The notes under the pieces: generated by a model
Told to the model about the DNA's origin: nothing
What the model saw: only the letters and a program-made list of their open reading frames with translations
The model's database searches: none
NCBI GenBank assembly: GCA_963747105.1
Contig: CAVVEC010000001.1
Span: 310,001 to 374,000, forward strand
DNA from: CAVVEC01 sp963747105
GTDB taxonomy: Bacteria; Acidobacteriota; Terriglobia; Terriglobales; Acidobacteriaceae
DNA length: 64,000 nt
Reading direction: 5' to 3'
Shown: piece by piece, positions 26,842 through 36,630 of the stretch
How the letters are laid out: every line of letters starts with the position of its first letter
Position numbering within the stretch: position 1 is the stretch's first letter
Program-made: the position numbers and the translations under genes

Positions 26842-26880
26842 GTCGAGCTTCGCTCGACCGGGCAGCGAGGGCGGCTGCCC
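26842..26880. repeat. Pair of REP-like palindromes
   Basis: GTCGAGC-TTC-GCTCGAC and GGGCAGC...GGCTGCCC, the inverted version of the pair at 14107-14146. It lies between the convergent rsmI and yqeY-like genes. Confidence 0.65.
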
Positions 26881-26891
26881 CCACGCGACCA

Positions 26892-27350
26892 CTATTTTCC
26901 GGCCAACTCTTTCTTCACCGCTTCGCTCACCACCTTCCCATCCACCCGAATCCCTGCGCCGGCAAAGCGCGCCATGACATTCTTCATCACCGTGCCCATG
27001 TCTTTCATGGACGGCGATCCCATCTCCGCGATCACGGCTTTCACTCCCGCGACGATCTGCTCCTCGTCCGCGGCTTTGGGCAGATAGGTCTCGATCAGCA
27101 CGATCTCGGCGGCTTCTTTGTCCGCCATTTCCTTGCGGCCGCCTTTCAGAAATTGCTCAATTGATTCCTTGCGCTGTTTGATCAGCGTACTCAGCACCTG
27201 CTGCGATTCTTTGTCGTCGAGCGGCGCCATCTTTTCGATCTCGCGGTTCTTGAGTGCGGTCTTGACCATGCGCAGCGTGGAGAGCCGCTGCTCCTCGCGA
27301 GCCTTCATGGCGGCGGTAATGTCTTTCTGAATCTGTTCGATCAGGCTCAT
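26892..27350 (-). CDS. GatB/YqeY domain protein
   Basis: 152 residues forming a stand-alone YqeY domain, related to the C-terminal tail domain of the amidotransferase GatB. Family pattern: MSLIEQIQKDITAAMKARE, RLSTLRMVKTALKN, AAEIVLIETYLPKA and MKNVMARFAGAGIRVDGK. Isolated YqeY proteins are thought to bind tRNA or assist amidation, but the function is not proven. Convergent with rsmI. Confidence 0.92.
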   Translation of the reverse strand: MSLIEQIQKDITAAMKAREEQRLSTLRMVKTALKNREIEKMAPLDDKESQQVLSTLIKQRKESIEQFLKGGRKEMADKEAAEIVLIETYLPKAADEEQIVAGVKAVIAEMGSPSMKDMGTVMKNVMARFAGAGIRVDGKVVSEAVKKELAGK

Positions 27351-27507
27351 GCAGGAATTATACGGCTAAGGGGAACGGGGCCGCGACGACGCGAAGAAGT
27401 GGAGTTTGGGCACTGGCTGTGAAGACTCCCCGTCGACGGTAACCTGCCAAAACCGCCGTTCCGGTAAACTATTCGGTACCTCAAATCTTTAAAGGAATCA
27501 TATCCAC

Positions 27508-28700
27508 ATGCTGCGTAAGAATCGTCTGTTTACACCCGGCCCCACGCCTCTGCTTCCGGCGGCGCAGACTGCCATGGCATCGTTTACGGCTGCACCACCG
27601 CACCGCCGATTTTCGCGCGCTGTTTTCGCGCGTGCTGTCCGACATGAAGGAATTCATCGGCACCAAGAACGACGTCCTGGTACTGGCTTCGTCGGGAACC
27701 GGCGTCATGGAAGGTTCGGTTTCGAATCTGACTTCGCCCGGCGACAAGGTTCTGGTGCTGACCGCAGGCAAGTTCGGCGAGCGTTGGCGCGATCTGGCCA
27801 AGGCTTTCGGCTGCGAGGTGGAAGTGCTCAGCGCGCCCTACGGCCAGACGTTTTCGCTGGATGAAATTCGCACGCAAGCTGACGCCCGACGTTCGCGTCG
27901 TTTATCTGCAAGCGACCGAGAGTTCGACCGGCGCCCGGCATGACGTGAAGGGCATCGCCCGGCTGGTGCGCCAGTCGGGACGGGACACACTCTTGGTGGT
28001 GGATGCTATCACCGGCCTGGGCACCACCCATTTCGATGTCGATGGCTGGGGCATCGACGTCATCATCGGCGGATCGCAGAAGGCGCTGATGATTCCGCCC
28101 GGCCTCGCCTATTGCGCCATCAGCGAGCGCGCCTGGAAGCGCATGGAGACGGCGAAATCCCCGCGCTATTACTTCGACTTCCGCAGAGAGCGCAAAGCCG
28201 CGGCCAAAGGAGAATCCGCCTACACGCCGGCGACTTCGCTGTTTGCTGCGCTGGGCGCGGCTCTGGACTTCATCCGGCAGATGGGCGACGGCGATCTGGC
28301 GGCCGGCCGCAAGGCGCTGGTGGACAACGCGGAACTCGCGGCGGAGATGACCCGCGCAGGCGCAAAGGCGCTGGGGCTGAAGCTGTTTCTCCCTCCTGTC
28401 CCGGCAGCCGCTCTTACCGCCATTGATTCGCCTGCGGGCGTCGACTCGGGCGCCATGGTCAAGGAATTCCGGGAAGCGTTTGCCGCGGTTGTGGCCAACG
28501 GCCAGGGCGAGATGAAAGGCAAAATGTTTCGCATCGCGCATCTGGGCTACTACGACTTTCTGGACACCATCGGAATTCTGGCGGCGCTCGAACACGTCCT
28601 CACCGCGGTTGGCCAGCCCGTAGAGCTGGGCGCGGCGGTTCGCGCTGCCCAGGAAGTCTATGCACGCAGTCAAAAGGCGAAGGCTGTCGCACGGACGTAG
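27508..28700 (+). pseudogene. Class V PLP aminotransferase (serine-pyruvate/alanine-glyoxylate type), two frameshifts
   Basis: Three frames carry one protein. MLRKNRLFTPGPTPLLPAAQ starts at ATG 27508, LVLASSGTGVMEGSVSNLT follows, and the main part contains FVDAITG-like VVDAITGLGTTHFDVDGW, the PLP-lysine motif GGSQKALMIPPG and the C-terminal domain. Breaks fall at about 27585 and 27873, each cured by removing one base. The nearest family is the alanine-glyoxylate/serine-pyruvate aminotransferase group, also used as a phosphoserine-type aminotransferase. serA lies 34 bases downstream, so the pair probably makes or interconverts serine. Confidence 0.88.
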
Positions 28701-28734
28701 AGTCGCGGATGCGGACATTCAGGACCAGTCGACT

Positions 28735-30333
28735 ATGAAAATTGTTGTCGCCGAAAAGATTTCAGCCTCAGCCGTGGATTTGTTGCGCGAGCCCCGCTGG
28801 TTAGTAGTTACGCCCGAACAGATGGAGGGTGGTCTGGCCGCGCAGTTGGAGTCGGCGGATGCGCTGATCGTGCGATCCGCTGTGCAGGTGGATGCCAGCT
28901 TGCTGTCCAAGGCGCGCAAACTTCGTGTGATTGGGCGGGCGGGCGTCGGCGTGGACAATATTGAGCTGGAGCCCGCTACCCGCCAGGGCATCGCGGTCAT
29001 GAATACGCCGGGGGCGAACGCCGTGGCGGTGGCCGAACATACGCTGGCCATGATGCTGGCAATGGCGCGCCATCTCTGCCGCGCGAACGGGTTAACTCAT
29101 GCCGGAAAGTGGGAGAAGAAGTCTCTGCAAGGCAGCGAACTGCGTGGCAAGACGCTGGGAATCGTAGGTCTGGGCCGGATCGGCATGGAAGTCGCTCGCC
29201 GGGCGCGGAGTTTTCGGGATGACCGTGATGGGTCATGATCCCTTCGTTTCCGCCGTAGTGGCCAAAGAACAGGGAATCGAGACGGCCACGCTGGATGAGA
29301 TCTATGCCGCAGCCGACTACCTGACCTTGCATGTCGGTCTCACTCCGCAAACCACAGGCATGATTAACGCCGATTCATTGAAAAAGATGAAGCGCGGTAT
29401 GCGTCTGGTGAACTGCGCCCGCGGCGAATTAGTGGATGAAGCGGCATTGGCGGCTGCTGTGCAGCAGGGTCAGGTGGCGGGGGCGGCTCTGGATGTTTTC
29501 GCCGAGGAGCCATTGAAGAACTCGCCGCTGACCGCCTTGGACAACGTGATCCTGACGCCTCATATCGCAGGCTCGACTCATGAAGCGCAGGAGGCGGTCG
29601 GCTATCAGATCGCTCAGCAGGTCAAAGAGTACCTGAAGCACGGAGTCATTCAGAACGCGGTCAATGTCCCCTCGGTATCGCACGACGAGTATCTCGAACT
29701 GCAGCCCTACATCGTGCTGGCGGAGAGACTCGGATCTTTTCTGGCCCAGGTCAGCGAAGGGGCGCTGGAGGAGATTTCGCTGCGTTACAGCGGACACATC
29801 GCCAACTGGAAAACGGAATTGATTCGGAACGCCGCCATCAAGGGAATCCTGAACCAGGCTCTGGAAGAAAAGGCTAACCTGGTGAACGCGGCTGCGATCG
29901 CCGCGTCGCGCGGGCTCCGAGTCCACGAAGCCACAAACCCAAGGGTTCCACCGGCGGCGTGGCCAGCGTGCTGTCTGTTCTGGTGAAGACCCAGACCGAG
30001 GAGCACATGGTCAAAGGCGCGGTATTGCACCAGAACACGCCCCGTTTGCTGCATGTGGATGGAATCGAAGTGGAGGCGCCGCTGGAGCGAAATCTGATTT
30101 ATCTGCGCAATCGTGACGTGCCTGGCGTGATCGGCAAAGTTGGCAGCATTCTGGGCGATCACAAGATCAACATCGCCGACTTTTCACTGGGCCGCCGCGT
30201 GAGTTTGAAACCCGGCGCTCCACGTGACGCTATTGCCGTCGTACACGTGGATGGACTCGTTCCCGAGCCGGTGTTGGCCGAGCTCAGAAAAGTTCCGGCA
30301 GTGGAGAAAGCCAAGGCCATCCGGCTATTCTGA
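28735..30333 (+). pseudogene. serA: D-3-phosphoglycerate dehydrogenase, two frameshifts
   Basis: First enzyme of serine synthesis: oxidises 3-phosphoglycerate with NAD. From ATG 28735 (MKIVVAEKISASAVDLL) the sequence runs through the NAD-binding GIVGLGRIG. It shifts frame at the T-run 29211-29214 and continues with CARGELVDEAAL and the catalytic TPHIAGSTHEA. After a second break at 29938-29945 it ends in the ASB and ACT domains (RDVPGVIGKVGSILGDHKIN), the usual serine-sensing part. Both breaks are in or next to homopolymers (one extra T; one missing base). All catalytic motifs survive, so error is likelier than loss. Confidence 0.92.
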
Positions 30334-30341
30334 GAACCTTA

Positions 30342-30421
30342 GGCCACGGATTTGTACGGATTCGCACGGATCTGAATAATAAGCAAGTTTCAATCCGTGA
30401 TCATCCGTGAAATCCGTGGCC
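30342..30421. repeat. Dispersed palindrome GGCCACGGATT...AATCCGTGGCC
   Basis: Perfect 11-base outer arms (30342-30352 and 30411-30421) with internal repeats of CGGAT/ATCCG. A related element is at 38847-38940. It sits between serA and the beta-barrel gene. Confidence 0.75.
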
Positions 30422-30473
30422 TGGTGCTTTAATATGGCTGAACCCGGCATCAAACTAACGAGAGGACTTTGGG

Positions 30474-31139
30474 ATGCTCAAAAAAGCAGGGCTTCTGGCT
30501 GCGGCGCTATTGCTACTGACATCGCTCGGACTGGGTCAGGATGGTCATTACGACGTGAGCGCAAATGCGGCGGCCGTTTTTACCAAGCAGTCTGACGGCA
30601 ATGGTATTTCGCAAAGCGCAACTGACGGCTCCAACTTTTTCGGCACTCTCCGGCTGAAATTCAAGCCCAAACATTCGCTGGCATTCAATTACGGACGCGC
30701 GAAAGATTCCCAGGTGTACCAGACCGGCTTCGACTTCCACATTCTGACCAACATCACAGAATATACCGGCTCCTACATCTTTACCCCGGTTAAGAAGGGC
30801 AGGTTTGAGCCGTTCGTTCTGGCGGGCGCCGGAGCACTTGTGTTTAACCCTCGCAGTACGTGGATCGTTCTAGCCAGCCTTGTCAATAACGTTCCCAACC
30901 GCGGCCAAATTGATATAGGTGCGGCCAAGCAGACTGAGATTGCATTTCTGTATGGAGCCGGGGTGGATTACCGGCTTCCCAGATTTACCAGGTTCGCGCT
31001 GCGGCTGCAGTATCGTGGATTTCTTTACGATGCCCCGGATTTCAAGGTGACCACTGCCTCGGGAGGCGCCTTGAGCCTTTTCACCGGAGCCAAGGGGCAC
31101 ATGGCCGAGCCTTCGATCGGGCTGGTCTTCAGATTCTAG
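30474..31139 (+). CDS. Outer-membrane beta-barrel protein
   Basis: 221 residues. A signal peptide (MLKKAGLLAAALLLLTSLGL, cleavage near GQ) is followed by alternating hydrophobic/polar strands typical of an 8-strand OmpA-like barrel (SLAFNYGRAKD, FEPFVLAGAGALVF, FALRLQYRGFLY). It ends in Phe (IGLVFRF), the outer-membrane insertion signal. GAGAGGACTTGGG precedes ATG. Function unknown; structural or adhesion roles are common in such proteins. Confidence 0.82.
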   Translation: MLKKAGLLAAALLLLTSLGLGQDGHYDVSANAAAVFTKQSDGNGISQSATDGSNFFGTLRLKFKPKHSLAFNYGRAKDSQVYQTGFDFHILTNITEYTGSYIFTPVKKGRFEPFVLAGAGALVFNPRSTWIVLASLVNNVPNRGQIDIGAAKQTEIAFLYGAGVDYRLPRFTRFALRLQYRGFLYDAPDFKVTTASGGALSLFTGAKGHMAEPSIGLVFRF

Positions 31140-31201
31140 ACAGCGTTGACGTGGCGGGCGATTCGACATAGGATTTGGGAGCACCTGCGGTGGGATTGTC
31201 T

Positions 31202-31984
31202 ATGCGGAACGGGATCGCCCAAATTCTTTCGCTCGGCGGATTACTTTGGATAGCGCAGGCTCAGCAGGCGCAACAGCCTCATTCGTATGCGCCGGCGCAG
31301 CAGGACGGCGGAGTACGGGAAGTCGTGGAGGGTATAGTAATTCCTCCCATTCCTCATGCGCCTTTCACGGCAACTCTGGCGACCGAAGTGGTCAAGTATG
31401 CCGCTGATGGTGCCACGATGACAGGGGTCAACGAGCGACGCATCGCGCGCGACGAGCGCGGCCGTGTGTACGAGGAACGCTGGTATTTGGTGCCCAAGTA
31501 CGGGAAGATCAAGTCAACGATGAATTGGATTCAGATTGCTGATCCGAAACGGCTCACGCTCTATAACTGCAGCATGGAGAAACACGTTTGTGATCTGCTG
31601 CTTTTCGATCCGACGAACGCTCTTTCGGCCCTATCGCCGCGTAAGGGCGTTTCGGGCCCTCTTCCGCAGGGGGGCGGAAGTGTAGTGTGGGAGGACCTGG
31701 GAAGCAGGAATATTGCTGGGATAGACACGGCGGGAACGCGGGAAACGACTGTCGCCTATGCGGGGACCATGGGGAATGATCAGCCGCTCACCTACATCAG
31801 CGAATATTGGCACGCAGGAGCGCTCGGAATTAATCTGCTGTCCATTCGCAGCAGTCCATTTTTTGGAAAGCAAACCTTCACCATTACCGAGCTAAGTGTC
31901 GGCGAGCCAGACCCGCAACTGTTCGAACTGCCGATCGGTTTCAAGGTGAACGATCAGCGAAAAACCCCGCAGATTTCTCATTAG
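31202..31984 (+). CDS. Secreted protein of unknown function
   Basis: 260 residues from ATG 31202. An N-terminal hydrophobic signal (NGIAQILSLGGLLWIAQA) is followed by a Gln-rich linker and a soluble domain rich in beta-type pattern (FTATLATEVVKYAADGATMT, GRVYEERWYLVPKYGKIKST). Two cysteines (NCSMEKHVC) could form a disulfide. I do not recognise a family. The order after the beta-barrel gene may be coincidental; there are about 60 bases between them. Confidence 0.7.
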   Translation: MRNGIAQILSLGGLLWIAQAQQAQQPHSYAPAQQDGGVREVVEGIVIPPIPHAPFTATLATEVVKYAADGATMTGVNERRIARDERGRVYEERWYLVPKYGKIKSTMNWIQIADPKRLTLYNCSMEKHVCDLLLFDPTNALSALSPRKGVSGPLPQGGGSVVWEDLGSRNIAGIDTAGTRETTVAYAGTMGNDQPLTYISEYWHAGALGINLLSIRSSPFFGKQTFTITELSVGEPDPQLFELPIGFKVNDQRKTPQISH

Positions 31985-32034
31985 CTTCCGCGCTTCAGCC
32001 AGTGGCAACTCTTCCGTTGAAGCTCAGGTGGCCC

Positions 32035-33162
32035 CTAGGAGCTCAGCGCGGCCTTGCGCAGCTTGCGGCTTTCCGCCAGCAGCGCCATGGAGTGCATCAG
32101 GTTTTGCAGCGTCACAATGCCCACCAGTCGTTGGTCTTCAACCACGGGAATAATGCTGAGATTGCGGGCGGTGAGCTTGCGGAAAGCCGAGGCCAGCGAC
32201 TCCTTCTTCTGCGCCACTTCAAAAATGCGATTCATCACCGCCTGCACATAGCCATTGCCTTCCGCCCGCAACGCCTGCAGGATCTTCTGCTTCGAAATCA
32301 CGCCCACCATGTCACTGCCGCGAATGACCGGGAAATCATCCTGCAAAGAGTGGACGGCCTTATCCAGAGCGTCTTCCAGCGTATCGGCAGGAGAGAGCGT
32401 GGCGAAGTCGGTCAGCATGATGTCTTCCAGGCGCACCGTTTCCAGCACCGACTGAAAAACCGCCGAGCGCTCCTCCAGTTGCGCCGCTACAAACAAGAAG
32501 AAGCCGATCATGGTCAGCCAAATGTTCCAAAGCATGCCGACCAGCATGAACAGAGTGGCAAAAGCCTGGCCAATGGAAACTGCTCGCCGTGTAGCGCGAA
32601 CCGGATCCATGTGGCGACTGAACAGGGCTCGCAACACCCGGCCGCCATCCATAGGATAGGCCGGCAGCAGGTTGAACAGCGCCAGCCACACATTGGCCCA
32701 GACCAGGCTGCGTGGCAAGTTGCCGGAATGCATCATGACGGAGGGCTTCGCCCAGAGCTGAATCTGCGGTGCCACGGCCAGCAGGATGCTGCCCGCAGCG
32801 AAGGCGATCGCAAGATTGACCAGCGGCCCCGCCAGGGCAATACGGATGTCGCGTTTCCAGGTCAGCACGCCCGGTTCGATCGGCTGCTGGCGTTCATCAA
32901 ACAGGGTGACTCCGCCGATGGGCAGCAGGATAATGGCCTTAGCCGGAACTCCCGCCTGCATGCCCACCAGCGCATGTCCTAATTCGTGCAGCACCACGCT
33001 GCCGAAAATGATTCCCACCAGCGCAAGGCCGCGGCCGGCGCTGGTGGCCCCATGCGTGGCGGACTCGGTCAGCCACACGAAGGCAAGCAGAAAGAAAAAC
33101 GTAAGATGAATGCGGAGTTCGACTCCGAAAATCCGGCCAGCCGGAATGGACCAGTTTCTCAT
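32035..33162 (-). CDS. Site-2 protease family (M50) metalloprotease with CBS domains
   Basis: 375 residues from ATG 33162 (MRNWSIPAGRIFGVEL). The zinc motif HELGH lies in an early membrane helix, and the second motif NLLPAYPMDGGR in a later one, together defining the M50 active site. About six hydrophobic segments precede two CBS repeats (VRLEDIMLTDFATLSPAD and AQKKESLASAFRKLTARN), which often sense adenosyl nucleotides. The family cuts membrane-bound regulators such as anti-sigma factors; the substrate is unknown. Divergent from rsmD. Confidence 0.92.
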   Translation of the reverse strand: MRNWSIPAGRIFGVELRIHLTFFFLLAFVWLTESATHGATSAGRGLALVGIIFGSVVLHELGHALVGMQAGVPAKAIILLPIGGVTLFDERQQPIEPGVLTWKRDIRIALAGPLVNLAIAFAAGSILLAVAPQIQLWAKPSVMMHSGNLPRSLVWANVWLALFNLLPAYPMDGGRVLRALFSRHMDPVRATRRAVSIGQAFATLFMLVGMLWNIWLTMIGFFLFVAAQLEERSAVFQSVLETVRLEDIMLTDFATLSPADTLEDALDKAVHSLQDDFPVIRGSDMVGVISKQKILQALRAEGNGYVQAVMNRIFEVAQKKESLASAFRKLTARNLSIIPVVEDQRLVGIVTLQNLMHSMALLAESRKLRKAALSS

Positions 33163-33293
33163 TGAAAAGCCACAAGACCCGTTGCTATCTGCCATTCTAT
33201 ATAGTTTTAGACGCCGAGGCGGCTTCCCAAGTTGCGGAAACCTACTCGAAGGTGCTAGGGCTCCCAGTGCGGTTGGAGACTGCGAGAAGATCC

Positions 33294-33867
33294 ATGCGCG
33301 TGATTGCGGGAAAATACCGGAGCCGTCCTCTGCAATCGCTGCGCGGCCTGGACCTTCGTCCCACTGCCGACCGCTTGCGCGAAACGCTGTTCAACGTCCT
33401 GACCGCTGGGAACCCTGCCGCCCTGGAAGGGACGGTCTGGCTTGATCTTTATGCGGGGACGGGTGCAGTGGGAATCGAGGCCATAAGCCGGGGCGCCGGC
33501 ATGGTGTATTTCGTCGAATCGTCAGCGGAGGCGGCTGAGCTAATCAGAAAAAATCTGCAATCGTTAGGCATAGAGACAGGATTTCAGGTTCTGAACCAAG
33601 ATGCGATCCGTGCCTTGCGTGGATTGGATGTGCGTGGGTTGGCGGCTGATTTCGTTTTCCTTGATCCGCCTTATCGCATGGAAGGAGCATATCGACAGAT
33701 CTTGGAACTCCTCTCGGAGATCGCGATTGATGAGCCCCAGCGCTGTCGTCGTCGCGGAGCACCAGAAGAAATTCGATCCGGGAGAAGCATTCGGATTGCT
33801 GCACCGGTATCGGAAGTTAGAGCAAGGAGATGCCGCGCTGAGTTTCTATCGGCGGGTTCCTTCTTGA
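33294..33867 (+). pseudogene. rsmD: 16S rRNA m2G966 methyltransferase RsmD, frameshifted
   Basis: From ATG 33294 (MRVIAGKYRSRPLQSLRGLD) with DLRPTADRLRETLFNVL, the SAM loop LDLYAGTGAVGIEAISRGA and the catalytic FVFLDPPYRM. After about 33725 the expected C-terminus (SPSAVVVAEHQKKFDPGEAF and ALSFYRRVPS) is one frame over, ending at 33867; the original frame runs on as nonsense to 34004. One extra base near 33715-33735 explains it. RsmD methylates G966 of 16S rRNA. Confidence 0.88.
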
Positions 33868-33921
33868 GAAAAGATCGCAGATGCTTTCACATCACGATTG
33901 CTGACAATTGTCCACTTGATA

Positions 33922-34005
33922 TCATCCCGAGCCTAGTGAGGGATCAAGTTTCCGCTCATACTGGCGCCCCCCAGATTCCTCGCCGCCTTCGCTCTTCGGA
34001 ATGAC
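33922..34005. repeat. Dispersed palindromic repeat, ATCATCCCGAG...CGGAATGAC
   Basis: Carries the CAGATTCCTCG core and the GGAATGAC end of the family seen at 59869, 62441 and 63448. It lies between rsmD and the convergent hypothetical gene. Confidence 0.65.
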
Positions 34006-34038
34006 AGCTAGTGTGTTTGTGGGTATTCTGAGATGTCT

Positions 34039-34590
34039 TCACATCAGAATTTCATTCCCGCGGCGCACGATGGGGTGTTGCATCTCCTGCAGATCGTTCT
34101 TCACCCGATTGAGCCCATAGACGCACTGCTCGAAATGATTCGACAGGCTGGCGAACAACGGGGCCACGTTCGTGTACTCGAAAAACTCGAACTTGGAGAC
34201 GATGTAGTAGCTTTCTTTCCCGGCTTTCATCCAGTCCACGAAATTTTCCACCCGGTCGCGGCGCAGGCGGAAATGGTTGATGCTTTCCGGGAACATGCCG
34301 GTGAAAAACAGGGTGTAGTCGCCGACATGCTTGCGGACCTGGCGTTCTCGATCGAACGATGGCGCAGGTCCATACACTGGATTGGATTCCATCAGCATCT
34401 CGCCGACGTCGGTGAGCGCCTTCCCTGCGGCGGTGCGGATCTTGAACAACTGCTCGACCTCGCAGAACTCGGCCAGCAGATGAGCGACATAGTTGACGAT
34501 CTGGGGATCGCGGATGCCAATCTCTTCGGCGTAGTGCCGACCGACCAGCTCAAGAAAGAGCTGCTGCAGCGGATGTGATTCCGGAATCAT
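34039..34590 (-). CDS. Conserved hypothetical protein
   Basis: 183 residues, helical, with no signal peptide or membrane span. Notable stretches are LLAEFCEVEQLFKIRTAAGK, RKHVGDYTLFFTGMFPESIN and WMKAGKESYYIVSKFEFFEY. Good coding character and a natural ATG at 34590 support a real gene. I do not recognise the family. Confidence 0.7.
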   Translation of the reverse strand: MIPESHPLQQLFLELVGRHYAEEIGIRDPQIVNYVAHLLAEFCEVEQLFKIRTAAGKALTDVGEMLMESNPVYGPAPSFDRERQVRKHVGDYTLFFTGMFPESINHFRLRRDRVENFVDWMKAGKESYYIVSKFEFFEYTNVAPLFASLSNHFEQCVYGLNRVKNDLQEMQHPIVRRGNEILM

Positions 34591-34834
34591 GTCTCAGGGC
34601 CCCCGAACCTCGTGTTGAACACGCGACTCCACCTCTTGCGCGAATTCTTATCCAGCTTTGCTTCGAGCGCAAGTGACTTTTGTAAGTCACGCGACGTGGT
34701 CTTTCTACTCCATTAGAAAGCGCAAAATTATGCAAAGGTTTCACGCGACGTTTCTGGCAGCCGATCCCATCGAGTGCTAATCAGCCGCTGCACGAACCAA
34801 GATAGAATCATCGGCGAAGGAGGGCTTCGAAATC

Positions 34835-35230
34835 ATGGAACGAAAGAACATCTCAAGTGGTGCGCCGTGGGAGCCAATCGTCGGTTACTCCCGAGCTGTC
34901 AAAGTTGGCAATTATGTGCATGTGTCAGGAACGACGGCGTTCGGTCCTGACGGCAAGATTGTGGGAGTTGGTGACCCCTACGCGCAGGCCGTGCAGGCGC
35001 TTAAGAACATTGAATCCGCTTTGCAGAAGGCGGGAGCCAGCCTGAAGGACGTGGTGCGGACGCGGACCTTCGCCACGAATATCAACGATTGGGAAAAGAT
35101 CGGCAAAGCCCACGGTGAATTCTTCCGCGATGTTCGTCCGGCGGCCACAATGGTCGGAGTAACCGGTTTAGTGTCACCGGAAATGCTGGTGGAAATCGAG
35201 GCGGATGCGGTGATCGGAGCGCAGGGGTAA
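34835..35230 (+). CDS. RidA-family protein (YjgF/YER057c/UK114)
   Basis: 131 residues with the family pattern GYSRAVKVGNYVHVSGTTAF, AQAVQALKNIESALQKAGAS, DVVRTRTFATNI and the key Arg/Glu region ending VEIEADAVIG. RidA proteins deaminate reactive enamine or imine intermediates produced by PLP enzymes. AAGGAGG lies 12 bases upstream. The creatininase-family gene follows 34 bases later. Confidence 0.92.
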   Translation: MERKNISSGAPWEPIVGYSRAVKVGNYVHVSGTTAFGPDGKIVGVGDPYAQAVQALKNIESALQKAGASLKDVVRTRTFATNINDWEKIGKAHGEFFRDVRPAATMVGVTGLVSPEMLVEIEADAVIGAQG

Positions 35231-35264
35231 AATCCTTCTCACCCTGTTGCAACGTGAGGCGCAA

Positions 35265-36248
35265 ATGGAATACCTCAGATGCCGTGTGCTCTTTCTCCTC
35301 GCATATCTGCTTTTGACTGCGCCTCTCCGGGCGCAGATTCTGCAGATGGCCGAGTTGAACACCGGCCAAGTCGGCGCTCTGGATCGCGCCAAGACTGTAA
35401 TCCTGATTCCCGGCGGAATTCTCGAGGAGCACGGCCCGTATTTGCCCTCGTTCACGGATGGATACGCCGACACTGCTTTCACACAGGAACTCTCCCGAGC
35501 GATTGCGGCGCGGCCGGGCTGGACCGTCGTCGTATTCCCGCAGATTCCGCTGGGCTTCGGCGGGGCCAACAACATCGGCAGCAAGTATATTTTTCCCGGT
35601 AGCTACACTGTGCGCATGGCCACGCTCCGCGCGGTTTACATGGATTTGGGCGCCGACCTCGGCGAACAGGGATTTCGCTGGATCTTTCTCATTCACAACC
35701 ACGGTGATCCCGCACATAACCGCGCTCTCGATCAAGCTTCAGATTTCTTTCACGATGTCTACGGCGGGACGATGGTGCATCTGTTCGGGCTTCAGCCAGT
35801 GATGAACTGTTGCGGCACGCCCGCTAAGCTGTTGAGCGCTGCCGAACAGGCAGAAGACGGTTTCACGGTACACGCCGGAGTGGAGGAACACAGCCAGATT
35901 CTGTTCCTGCGCCCTGACCTCGTGGCGCCGGGCTATCGCAAAGCGCAGTCCATCACGGGCAAGAACTTCGAAGACCTGTACCGCCTGGCAGCCGGAACAG
36001 GCTGGCCGGGATACTTCGGTGCTCCGCGCCTGGCCAGTGCGGCTTTTGGCGCTCAGGATTTCGCTGAGCAGTCCCGCCGGCTCACGCAGGTGGCTTTGCA
36101 GATTCTCGACGGGCTCGACTGGCACAGGATCCCGCGCTTCGCAGACGACCTGGATCCGCGCGATGCCATTGGTCAGGCCGAAGAGTTGGAACATGCGCAG
36201 AAGTTGGAGAAGAAGGAACTGGATTGGCTGAAGTCCAAGGGCTATTGA
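35265..36248 (+). CDS. Creatininase-family amidohydrolase, secreted
   Basis: 327 residues from ATG 35265 (TTG 35247 is in frame but lacks a good site; GAGG lies seven bases before the ATG). A signal peptide (CRVLFLLAYLLLTAPLRAQ) is followed by the creatininase fold: VILIPGGILEEHGPYLPSFTD (metal-binding Glu/His), the Asp in TDGYADT, FLIHNHGD (His) and HAGVEEHSQILF (Glu). The metals and active site look complete. Family members open cyclic amides; the export signal is unusual for creatininase but seen in several soil bacteria. Confidence 0.88.
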   Translation: MEYLRCRVLFLLAYLLLTAPLRAQILQMAELNTGQVGALDRAKTVILIPGGILEEHGPYLPSFTDGYADTAFTQELSRAIAARPGWTVVVFPQIPLGFGGANNIGSKYIFPGSYTVRMATLRAVYMDLGADLGEQGFRWIFLIHNHGDPAHNRALDQASDFFHDVYGGTMVHLFGLQPVMNCCGTPAKLLSAAEQAEDGFTVHAGVEEHSQILFLRPDLVAPGYRKAQSITGKNFEDLYRLAAGTGWPGYFGAPRLASAAFGAQDFAEQSRRLTQVALQILDGLDWHRIPRFADDLDPRDAIGQAEELEHAQKLEKKELDWLKSKGY

Positions 36249-36276
36249 ACTTCCTGGAGAATACCACGCCAGAAGT

Positions 36277-36312
36277 GCAAAAAGGCCGGCAACGAAAAGC
36301 CGGCCTTCTCTG
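36277..36312. terminator. Bidirectional intrinsic terminator
   Basis: AAGGCCGGC-loop-GCCGGCCTT between two convergent genes. On the minus strand the stem is followed by TTTTTGC, a good terminator for the HU-like gene; on the plus strand the T-content after the stem (TTCTCT) is weaker, serving the creatininase gene. Confidence 0.85.
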
Positions 36313-36333
36313 CTAGGTGCCGAACAAACTTGC

Positions 36334-36630
36334 CTAGGGCTTTTTCGGAGCGATCGCGTCCTTGGTTGCTTTCGCCACACGGAATTTCACCACGGTCTTG
36401 GCCTTGATCTGGATGGGTTCGCCGGTTTGCGGATTACGTCCCATACGAGCTTTGCGATGCGCCTTCACCAGGCGGCCCAGTCCGGGGATGACGAACACGC
36501 CATTCTTCTTGGTTTCCTTCACCGCGGTGTCGGTGAGATGCTCAAGAAATGCGGCGGCAGTCTTGTTGTTGGTGCCAATTTTTTCACCGAGATGACGGAC
36601 AAGCTGAGTCTTGGTCATGCCTGAAGCCAT
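36334..36630 (-). CDS. HU-family DNA-binding protein, second copy
   Basis: 98 residues from ATG 36630 with AAGGAGG four bases upstream. MTKTQLVRHLGEKIGTNNKT and FVIPGLGRLVKAHRKARMGR followed by NPQTGEPIQIKAKT give the HU core and DNA-binding arm; the tail (AIAPKKP) is basic. It differs clearly from the HU at 8849, so it is a paralogue and not a recent duplicate. HU compacts DNA and helps replication, recombination and repair. Confidence 0.94.
   Translation of the reverse strand: MASGMTKTQLVRHLGEKIGTNNKTAAAFLEHLTDTAVKETKKNGVFVIPGLGRLVKAHRKARMGRNPQTGEPIQIKAKTVVKFRVAKATKDAIAPKKP

Noticed and set aside
32002..32982. Antisense frame opposite the M50 protease
   Set aside because: The M50 and CBS motifs on the minus strand account for the region.
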